Assembly (NCBI GenBank): GCA_916048055.1
Contig: CAJZHL010000012.1
Location: 248,001-312,000 of the forward strand
Source: Pedinophyceae sp. YPF-701
Taxonomy: Eukaryota > Chlorophyta > Pedinophyceae
Length of the DNA: 64,000 nucleotides
Reading direction: 5' to 3'
Shown here: positions 21,178 to 30,494 of the stretch, piece after piece
Layout: every line of letters starts with the position of its first letter
How positions within the stretch are numbered: the first letter of the stretch is position 1
The notes under the pieces: generated by a model
What the model was told of the DNA's origin: nothing
Database searches by the model: none
Seen by the model: the letters and a program-made list of their open reading frames with translations, nothing else
Program-made: the position numbers and the translations under genes

Positions 21178-21484
21178 AGGTGAGGGGGGCGCGGAGGGCC
21201 ACTTCGGCGGCGGCGCCCCCGCCACGGCCAGCGGCGCCTCGCGCGCTCGCGAGCGTGGGCCGGGGGGCGCGTCGTGTCGTGCCGCCGGGCGAAAGTCCCC
21301 GGGTGCCTAGGCAGAGAGTGCCAGCCCGAGAGGGCAGGACCCCCAGCAGCCCGCGCGGGCGTGCTCGCGAGCGGGCGCTGGGGCAGCTCACCAGTGCTAC
21401 AGTTATGTGTGCCGGCGGGGCGGTCGCTTTGCGGCCGGTCTGTCAACTCAACGGGGCTTACTCCCGCGCTCACCCCACGCTCTC
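21178..21484 (+). ncRNA. RNase MRP RNA, copy 2
   Basis: A second copy of the whole 307-bp unit, offset 1,103 bp, with no difference that I can find on reading both. All conserved elements of copy 1 are therefore present, including both possible closing helices (CCCACGCTC at 21474-21482). It is followed by CCACTGCC, without any T-run, so if this RNA is made by RNA polymerase III copy 2 lacks even the weak terminator of copy 1. It may be a recent duplicate or retrocopy and not necessarily expressed. Confidence 0.85.
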
Positions 21485-21934
21485 CCACTGCCGCACCTGC
21501 GCGCAGGCCGCGCGGCCACGAGGACGCGGGCACGCACACGCACGCACAAGGTGCTCTCACCACGACGACGACCGCGGGTCGAAGACGTTCCGTCCGGACG
21601 GGTTCCCGATCGACCGATTCCAGGCGTCTGTCGACGCCAATTGTCCGGAAACGCGCCGTGTCCTCCGCGTCAGACTGACTCACGATGTGTCAAGTGGGGG
21701 TCCATGTCGCACGCTCGAACGCGGCGGTGGATTCCGCCGCCGTTGCGACGGCCAGCAGGCAGCGCTTGGCACTCGAGAGCCTCACCGACGCGTACTCTAG
21801 CAGCGCAACGAACATTTGCTTGTGCCAGCACACAGCTTCCCAGCCCTCGCGGATCGGTCAGCGCCGCGCAACTTGCCAGGGCGTGGCGTGCAGCGGACGA
21901 TGGCACCCGATAGAGCCGATCCTTCGCAGGCACG

Positions 21935-24280
21935 ATGAGCGGGGCGAGCCAGGGAGGCGGTGCGGGAGGGCAACCGACTGACGGAACCCCGGGGCTCGCC
22001 CAGGGCCCAGAGCCGGCGGCCACACGCGACGACAGCCGCACGCCGTCCTCCCGCGCTGACGAAGACGGCATGCAGGCGCAGGACGCGTCGGGAGCGGCGA
22101 CCGCGTCTGCCATGGAGGAGGACGAGCCACCGGACTCGTTTCCTTCTGGCCCCGTAGAGAACGGCTGGGGCGCCCCCGGGGACTCTGACAGCGACCCCGG
22201 CCACGTACGTGAGCTGGAGGGTCCAGATAGCCCACCAGGTGAGCCCGTGCGACGCGGACGCGATGCGCACGACGCGCTTGCTCATGCAGCATCTCGCGTG
22301 CTTCCCGACGCGCCCCAGAGGCATGCTAGGCGCCACGCGTGCGCAGACACACTCACACGTGATTCCATCACCGACCCGCGTCTGCGACCGGGCACCCGAC
22401 GCCTCGCGCTGCGAGCACCCGCACCCTCCCCTCACGCTGCGCTCCTGTGCTTCGTGCGCGGTTTCAGCAGAAGCCGAGGCGCTGGATCCGTCCGGGGCCG
22501 GCATCAGAGCCATCAGCGCACTAGTGGAGAGCCTCGTGGGTGACAGTCCGCTCGGCGCGCAGCTCCTCGAGGACGGAACGGCCCTCCTGCGCATGTTGCA
22601 TCGCCGCGTGGTGTCGACGGGAGCCGGCGCGGGCGTCCGGCAGGACATGAGCGGCAGCGAGAGCTCCGCGGACGACAGCGACGACGAGTACGAGACGGAC
22701 ATCGAGGACTGGGCGATGGACCGCGACGAGGACTCGGGCAGCGAGAGCAGCGCGGCGGGCGACACGCTGGAGCCACGCGCGTCCGCCGGGGCGCTGGACC
22801 CGGGCGTCGTGTTCCAGCACACGTACCTCGGCGATGTCGGCGACGTCGGCGGCGGGCGCACGTTCATCGAGTCTGACATGGAGCTGCAAGTCCCCCTCCT
22901 GCTGCTGCGCGACGTGGTGGTGTTTCCAGGAGACACCCTCCCCCTGCGGGTCTGCGTGGACCGGCAGCGCCGCGTCGTCGAAGCCGCGCTCACCGCCCCG
23001 CGGCCCACGCGCAACGTCCTTGGCGTCATCAACCTCCAGGCACGCCCTGAGACATAGCACGTCGCGACAACGCAGGCTCACACGCGCTGCTCAGGCCGAC
23101 ATCGCCCTCTCCGCGCGCTCGCAGGGCTACCGGACGACCGTCGGCCCCGCGGAGGTCGGGACGCTCGTCGAGGTCACCCAGCTGGAGCCGGCGGCCGGGG
23201 GCGCCATGCATCTGATCACCCGGGCGCGGGCACGGTTCGAGCTGGTGTCGATGGGGCCGCGGCCGAGCGCGCCGGAGCTGGACGTCACTGCACGCGTCCT
23301 GCCGGACGACGAGCCGCCGACGCTCCCGCGGGACCTCACGGCGCGAGAGTGTGCGCATGGTGCGTGTTGCACAGGCCCCCCCGCCATCTCCTGACGCAGG
23401 CCGTTGGCGCCGCGCCTTTGCGCGGACAAGGCTGGCACTCGCCAGTTGTGGTAGCCGCTGCTGCGCTCGGCGGCCTCGCGTGCTCTCTCGCCCCGGACGA
23501 TTCCCGTGACGCATTTTCAGACCTGGTTTCTCGATTCTCGCAGTCCCGGCGCGGTTGTGGTCCAAGGTCGACCCCCCCGCCGTGGCGCGGCGCGTGCGCG
23601 CGCTCTACGCCGAGACCCTCGGCGCCGCGCAGCACCCCGGCGCGTCCGACCGCAGCGACGGCGTCGCCGGGTCCTCCGTCGACGGCCTCGCGGACTTCTC
23701 CTTCCGCGTCGCCATGAAGCTCCCCGTCGACACGCTGGCGCGGCAGAGGCTGCTCGAGAGCCCCGACGTGCCCAGCCGGCTGCAGCTCGAGGAGGTGCTG
23801 CTGCGCAACCTCTCTGCGCTGCGGTGCGCGACGTGCAGCACGAGGATCTCGCGATGCAAGTATCTGCTGCAGCTCGGCGGAGGCGAGGCCGCGGGGGGCG
23901 TGTTCGTGAACGCGTACGGTTACGTGCACGACATGCTGACGGTGACGCGGACGCGGCACATTCGGCTGCAGGGGTCGCCCGAGACGGAGCACAGCTGGTT
24001 CCCGGACTATGCTTGGACGATCGCGAACTGCAGCGTGTGCCTCGGGCACCTCGGGTGGCGGTTCTCGGCGGTGACGCGCGGGTGTCGGCCGCGGGTGTTC
24101 TGGGGGCTGCGGCGCGCGGCGATCACGCAGCAGTCGTCGCGGGACGCGGGGTTCCCGGAGCAGCGCGGCGACTTGGTGGCGCGGGAGTCGCGGCTGGCGC
24201 TGGACTGGATGAACATGACGCGGGCGGACAGCAGCGGGTCGGACGACGACGTGCTGTGGGAGGAGGGCACGGACGGTTGA
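21935..24280 (+). CDS. CRBN: Cereblon, substrate receptor of CRL4 ubiquitin ligase
   Basis: Exons about 21935-22208, 22468-23039, 23095-23350/23359 and 23544-24280. A long acidic Ser/Asp/Glu N-terminus precedes a LON-type domain (PLLLLRDVVVFPGDTLPL ... VLGVINLQ ... GTLVEVTQLE). The last exon carries the CULT domain: CATCSTRIS, VNAYGYVHD, HSWFPDYAWT, NCSVCLGHLGWRF and FWGLRR. The two C-x-x-C pairs bind zinc, and the three Trp residues in HSW, AWT and GWR form the aromatic cage that binds cyclic imides in the human protein. In animals it recruits substrates to DDB1-CUL4. Intron 2 is only 55 bp and appears to use a GC donor. The donor of exon 3 has two in-phase options. Confidence 0.88.
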
Positions 24281-24650
24281 GTGCCAACCCTTCTCAGCAA
24301 AGCAGATGACTTGCTGAGGGCCGCTGGAAATAGGACCGAGACGGGGTGGCCGAGAGTAACGGCAGCAGGTGAGGGTGGAGCGGGCGGGGCCGCTGCTGGC
24401 TGACGGCGTGGGGCTCGCAGGACGGGCGGCGCACGACATACATACGAGGTGGCGCAGGAACGCCGGACACAACTTTTGCATTGCCAGATTCATGGTTGAA
24501 TTACATCCCCCGGATGTTCCTAGAAGGGCTTGGGCGGGTTGTGGTGCCAGTCAGGTCCCGCACCACACCAGGACACCTGGCATGGCGACTGTGATGCGAC
24601 GGTCGACGACGCTCAGTGCCTTGCTTTTCTGTGGGCTCGCGGGGGGCGCC
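24281..24650. other. Convergent 3' spacer
   Basis: Lies between the stop codons of cereblon and the acyltransferase. No gene seen; probably 3' untranslated regions. Contains an AT-richer patch at about 24,470-24,520. Confidence 0.5.
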
Positions 24651-26690
24651 TCACGCCGGCCGCACCTCGCCGAGCTCCGCCGTGTCGTCCCACGCGCGCA
24701 TGCCGGCCGCGGACAGGACGTAGTGCTGGAACCGCCGCGCGACGTCCGCGAACTGCGACGTCGTCCACTTGCCCAGGTTGTTGTGCAGCGTGACGACGAT
24801 CCTGCCGTTCACCGTGCTCGCCTGCATCTCCAGCCACGCGCCAGCGAGCGACCGGTCGCCGCCCGCCCACCAGTACACCGCCTCGACGCCCTGCAGCGGC
24901 GCGCCGGCCGCGTCGACGGGCGCGATGACGCCAAGGTTGTTGAGGGAGCACAGAGGGATGAGCTTCTCGCCCCAGTCCAGCAGCTGCTCGCGCTGGGCCT
25001 CGTCGCTGCCCTTGCGGTCGCACATGATCTCCGTCGAGCGGACGAGCTTCATCGGCTTGTTCGCGGCCACCTGCTTCTGCAGCACGCGCCACTGCGTTGA
25101 CGCCATCTTCCAGAACTCCTCCCTGCGTCAGGCAGCTTGCAACGCACGTGCTAGGCCGACGGTCGCACGGACAAAAGCACGGAGATATTGCGGCGACGTC
25201 GGGAGCGCACCCTGACTCAGGTAGGAAGATGTTGACGGGATAGATCAGCTGGTAGGCGAAGTTGCCGACGCCGTCGGGGTCGCTGGGCAGCGCGGGCGGC
25301 ACCATAGCCGGACGCAGCGACAGCGACATCGACGTGCACACGGTCTGCTGCCGCGGTGTCTTCCGACACGGCCCACACCCCTGCTCTGCCGGCGGCGGCA
25401 TCCAGCCCTGGTCCAGCAGCGCGGAGTACACGGCCAGGTTCGCGGCGCCCGCGAGCGCGGCCATCAGAGACACGTCTCTGGCCTTCGAGATGGTCCGGAG
25501 CTCCGTCGTCATGACGTCGGGGAACGACACAACAAGCAACCCGTCCATCTGTTCGTGCAGGTCGCGCCGAACACGCATGAACTCGTCGACGCCGGCCGCG
25601 TCTGCGGTGGGAGCAGCGCCGGCGTCGGCTTCGGCGAGCTGCGAGACATCGGCCGCGGCGTCGCGAGCGTCGGTGACCGAACGGACCCCGAGCTCGCTGC
25701 ACATCTTCACCGCGGAGGGCCTGCCGAGCGGCAGCGGGGTGACGGAGCGCTTGTACTTCCAGTAGGCCAGAGCACCGGAGTTCAGCGCCGCCCACGAACC
25801 GAAAAGCCCACGCAGGCGCCGCGGGGGCTGGAACTGACGCGGCAGACTGGAGGAGTCCCTGGGGCCGGAGTCAACGCCGCTGAGATGCTCCAGGAGGTCG
25901 ACGAGGAGGCGGTCGCGGAAGGCCGCGCCGTCGAGGGCCGCGTGGTGCAGGAGCACGAACACGACGCTGCGCTGCGTGCTCGCGATGCGCACCATGCACA
26001 CGCGCATCAGCGGGCCCCGCTCCGGCAGCGGCTCCAGCGACAGGCGGATTGCCTCCTGCGGCGAAGAAGCGCACGGCATTGTTGTCACGGAGGACCGGGG
26101 CGAGAGTCAGCTGCTGAGGAATGGCAAGATCGTGAGAGCAGGTTTGATGTTCAAGACGATTGTTTGTGTGTTGGGTGGTCGCGGTGAGCGCGCTGCTTGC
26201 CTTCATCCAGCGGTGCGTCGCCGGCGTGCTGACGCTGACGGTGCCTTGGTTCTCGAGGCGCATGGGCGTGGGAGCGCTGCACCACCGCAGACCCTGTTGC
26301 GCTGCCTGCGGGGAGTCGTCATCCAGGATTTCGACAGGAATCGCAGGGCACGCGAGCCCGGACGACTCGCGGAAGAAAGCGCGCCCCTCGGCATCCTGCG
26401 AACAAGATCCACGCGGCCGGGAATCTCGACACGCAAGAAGGAATGACGGCTGTCCCTTACATTGGAAACCCTCAGAGGGGTTGCTCAGCCGGCCAGGTGG
26501 CCTTGATGTTCGTGATGGCGCACGTCGAGCACTGCCGAGATGTGGTCGTACCCGTACGATGCCGGACCGCAGTATCGCGTGCCTGGCCTGCATGGCTTTG
26601 ACAGCGTTGTGGAGAGCCTCGCCTTCAACGAGGCATGACAGCTCGACAGCCGCAACAACCTGCGCCCGCACAGATACGACCGAACACGGG
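24651..26690 (-). CDS. Condensation-type (HHxxxDG) acyltransferase
   Basis: At least four exons on the minus strand. The first seen, near 26,680-26,560, reads AVELSCLVEGEALHNAVKAM then QARHAILRSGIV. The next, near 26,400-26,300, reads DAEGRAFF ... CPAIPVEILDDD. The third, 26055-25211, has VLLHHAALDG and later SMSLSLRP. The last, 25122-24651, joins it in phase and ends GELGEVRPA-like. RHxxLR near the N-terminus and HHxxxDG are signatures of the chloramphenicol-acetyltransferase fold: NRPS condensation domains, PapA enzymes, alcohol acetyltransferases. The His of HHxxxDG is the general base for acyl transfer from CoA or a carrier. No NRPS or PKS partner lies nearby, so a stand-alone acyl-CoA enzyme is more likely. 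The start codon is unresolved; substrate unknown. Confidence 0.65.
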
Positions 26691-27319
26691 TAGCTCAAAC
26701 AGCGACGCAGGACGACACGGTCGAACGGCGCCCATTCGAAGCTCTCCGAGCCGTTTTGGTCACGTAACTATGTTCGTATCAAACTTGGCGAAGATCCGCA
26801 CCTGCATGCCCCCCTTCGCCACTGCCCAGGCGAGGAAGTCGTTCACGACTCCCAGAGGCGCCGTTCCAGCTGCATCCTGTCCAGGCTCCGCTTTGCCTGC
26901 TTTTGAAAACACCATGTTGAGAATCCCGATGGTCAACCACGGCGACTGCGTGATCGTCCCCTTCCGACAGTCCTCCGCCGTTCACCACAGCGCACCTGTC
27001 AGGTCCAAAAGCTTGCGCGGGAGCTGCAGGCGACGCCCCTCGTCGTCGGCCGCAGGAGCGCCACTGACGTGCAGTCAGACCGCACTCAGTGCCTCGTGAT
27101 GCTCGAACGCTCGCCCTTGGCCCTTTCAGCCGACTCCGACAACGCTGATCACATGCAGTGTCATGCTACTCCTTGAACATCGAAAACCCAATCAAGGTTC
27201 GGCCATCGGCCCACGATTAATAAGTTGTGTTTCCTGACCTCATGTCATGCAAGCCACGACAACGAGCTCGCGGGAACCTACGGGCGTTCCCGGCATTACG
27301 CGTCCTCCCCTCCTGTCGG
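26691..27319. other. Spacer upstream of the acyltransferase
   Basis: Probably contains the unresolved first exon of the acyltransferase on the minus strand; otherwise no gene recognised. Base composition is noticeably less GC-rich at 27,100-27,240. Confidence 0.35.
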
Positions 27320-30044
27320 TCAGGACATGCGCATGGACCCCATGGGAGTCTGCGGCTCCTGATGCAGGGCCGCGAGCGCCGCGGGCATGCCGCGCATGGT
27401 CTGCGGCGACGGCATCGGCATCCTCTCCTCGATCTTCACGTTGCCCCCGGCCTCCTTGGTCAGCGTCTCCGTGCCGTCGAAGTTGCACGCGTAGCACAGC
27501 ACCGTGCCCTTGTCCTTGGCGCTGCACGCGGTGTGGTTCGACTGGACGTCCGAGGTGCGGCACTCGAGGACGCCGCCGCGCGACGCGTACAGGGCCACGC
27601 GGTTCCCGCGCACGAAGCAACCTGCACCACGAAAAAGCAAATGCAAACAATCGAGGAATCATCACCATTCGCAGTGTCTAACATGGCAATCCCATCAAAC
27701 CGGATCTGCAGCGACGTGGGCGGGCTCCGCGCGAAGGACAGGCGCGGATCGAAGCGGGCGCGAGGGCGTCTCGCGGCGCGTCGTTCTCACCGGCCAGGAG
27801 CATCGTCGCCCGCGTGTGGCACATGACACCAATAGCCGTCTCCTGGACGGCCGTGCGGCGCACCGCGATGGTGGCGCGGTTCGCGAAGATGCCCCACTGG
27901 CACCGCTGGACCGTACAGTCCACGAGCGTGCAGTTCACCGCCACGTCCGCGGCCGGCTGCGGCGGCCCCCGGGGGGTGTCCAGCTCCGAGCGCTCGGCGC
28001 AGTGCACCACGAGGCCGATACCGCACATCCCGCTCGCCTCGCACCTGCGCCAACAAGTAAATCAACGTCCATCAGTGCCAGACAGACCGGCCGCGCACCG
28101 GTCGGACCAGTGCACCAGACATCCCCCCCTGAAAGAGATGTGGCAGGAAGCGACGACGGAGGACCCATGCGCGCTCTCCCGCCCGTACCTCCGCAGCACG
28201 ACCTCGCGCGCCACCTTGACCATGATTCCCGACTGCCCCGGGTAGCTCTTCGCCTTCCGCCCCGCCCCCTTCACCACGACGTTCTCCAACTTGCATCCAG
28301 GGGCCTCCACGACCACGCCCGGCGCGCACACCGCCTCCTGCGGCTTGCCGTTCGCGTCCGGCGGGCCCGGCACCGTCGTGTTGTCCGGCTGCGCCTCCCC
28401 CAGCGACGACACCACGCCGTTCGTCAGCGCGCATCCGGCGCGTCGCAACCGCAGCGACTGCCCGAACCGTCCGACGAGCTCGCGCCCACCCAGGTCGACC
28501 GTGCCCACGGAGACGTCGTCGAGCAGCGCCTGGACGTCGTCGACGGTCAGCTTCTCGCTCGGAACGACCACGGTGCGGCCCGCGCCCGCCGCGCCCTCGG
28601 CCTGCGACGCCGTGGCCGACGCCTGCGACGCCGGCGTGCCGGACACCGGCAGCGGCGACGCGGCTGGCGGGGGCGTACCGCGCTGCGAGCCCGGGAGCGT
28701 GGCGGCTCCGCGGTAGGACGGGGTCTGCACCGCTGACGCAGGCGTCATGGGGGTGCCCGTGCCTGACCGTGCCTGCGCGGGACGGCGCGGAACGCGCACA
28801 GCGTGTCATCACCGACGTTGTGCAGTATAGACATCCGTGAAACACGCACAAGGACGTCGTTCGCCGGCCAAACAACAGAAACAACTTCAAACGCGCACAA
28901 ATCCACGCGGGTGCGCCTGTACGCAGCACGCGCGCGCCAGGTGTAAGCCACGTGCATGGGCCGCCGTCGTGGGCCGCGTCTGTGCGCGTCGCACCATCTG
29001 CAGGTCCTGCATGGCCACGCGCAGCTCCTCCTCGCGCGCCCCGAGCTTGTTCCTGGCCTCCGTGAGGGCCCTGCGCAGGTCCAGCACCTCGGCCTCGACG
29101 GCCGTGCGGTTCCCCGCCCACTTCTTCCAGTAGTCGTAGTCCCGCTGCCACCTGCAGACAGGGTGCCCGCCGAACGACCTGAGAGGACGCGTGGCGGGCC
29201 ACACGCGCTCGCGCGAGCGCTGTCCTGTCGAAGAGCGCATCCTCACTTTCGCGTGGTCGTGGGAACCGGCAGGTCGCAGACGGTTGCGCGGTGACGGCGC
29301 GGGCAGGGCCGTCGCGGTGCAGGTCGTGTGGTCGGGAGCGTCTCACCTGAGGCGGTCCGCCTCGTGCTGGTCCCGCGCGCGCGCGTACGCATCCCGCTCC
29401 TGCTTGAGCTGGGTCTCCAGGAGCGCTGCGTTGCATGCGGCGGCCGCAAGAGGCTCTGGGGCGCGTGCTAGGACCTCGCAGCAACCAACGCAGCGTGGCG
29501 CTCCGGGGCCGGGTCAGGCACGAACGAAGTCGCGAGGATCTCAACACAGTCTGCGACATGCGTTCAAGCAGGGTGATCGACAGCCTCAAGGCGTCCACGT
29601 CCCGCGCGGCCCCTATAGGGTGTGCAAAACTGCGCACACGCCCGCGCGCGCGGGGGACGCGGGCTCCATGTCCCAGAAGCGAACGGCAAAGTCTACACGC
29701 CCCTCTGCGGGAGAGGCGGCGTCCTGCTTCGCTGTGGGCACGCACTCACCGATGCGCTCGCCATGCTGGCTGAGCGACTGTTCCAGGGTCGCGACGTCGT
29801 TGCCGAGCTGTAACTTCGCCGTCTGCGCGTCCGCGAGATCCGAGAGAATCTTCGAGAACTCCGCGCGGTCCACCTCACCGGCCTCCTCGGGCACCGGGGC
29901 CTCCCCAATGCTCACGCTGCCGCCCTCGCTGCTCGACGGGGGCGCGCGGTGCTCCGGCAGCTCTATCGGCCCCGACGGCTGCCCGTCGACGCGGCCCTTG
30001 CCCGGACGCTGCGCGCCGCCGTACACGGACGGCCCCGGCTCCAT
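27320..30044 (-). CDS. Coiled-coil plus right-handed beta-helix protein
   Basis: Six exons join in phase: 30044-29750, 29425-29347, 29151-28995, 28772-28189, 28044-27791 and 27621-27320, giving 556 residues. Residues about 60-180 are heptad-rich coiled coil (FSKILSDLADAQ, LLETQLKQERDAYARARD, DYWKKWAGN ... LRRALTEARNKLG). After a Pro/Ser/Thr-rich linker, residues about 290-520 show short hydrophobic strands ending in Cys/Asn turns (CTLVDCTVQRCQWGIFANR, TAIGVMCHTRATMLLAG, RGNRVALYASRGGVLEC), the look of a parallel beta-helix of the pectate-lyase fold. No catalytic residues recognised, no signal peptide. Coiled coil fused to beta-helix is unusual; a scaffold or cytoskeletal role is only a guess. 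It is divergent from TRM1. Confidence 0.7.
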
Positions 30045-30442
30045 GGTGCCCGTTGCGAGGCCCGCGCGCGACGCGACGTGCACAGAGGACACGCAATGAG
30101 TGGTGACGGGTCGCTGGGGACGGACGCACGTCGTGCACGCGGTGCGGCGGTCTGGCCGCGCGCCGTCGTGGCGCGGCGTGTCGAGCTCGGCCCGCGCCAC
30201 GTGGGGTGGTGGAACCCCCCCGGGATGTTGCGGTACAGGCCCGGAGGCGCGGGGGGGCGATCTTCGGCGTCCCTGGCCGCGCGGGAGCAGCACACGTGCG
30301 CGCTGGTCGCCAGCTCCGCCGCAATTCGTCCAGCGTGGTGTTCGACGCGACTGAGAAGAACACAGCAGTTGTGCGCGGCCCTCTGGTCGCCGGGGGTGTA
30401 TTCCGGCGGGAGTTATACCTCGCGCTCGCCCTCACAGCGTAG

Positions 30443-30489
30443 TTAGGGTTCTGGACAGCGTGCGTTGCGTCGGAGGCGTCCGTTAGGGT
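30443..30489 (+). promoter_or_regulatory. Two telobox-like TTAGGGT motifs upstream of TRM1
   Basis: TTAGGGTT at 30443-30450 and TTAGGGTC at 30483-30490 lie about 45 and 5 bases before the TRM1 ATG, in the 450-bp space shared with the divergent gene. Plant genes for ribosome biogenesis and translation often carry telobox elements (AAACCCTA in either orientation). Two copies in 50 bp of very GC-rich DNA is suggestive but not proof. Confidence 0.35.
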
Positions 30490-30494
30490 CCGGA

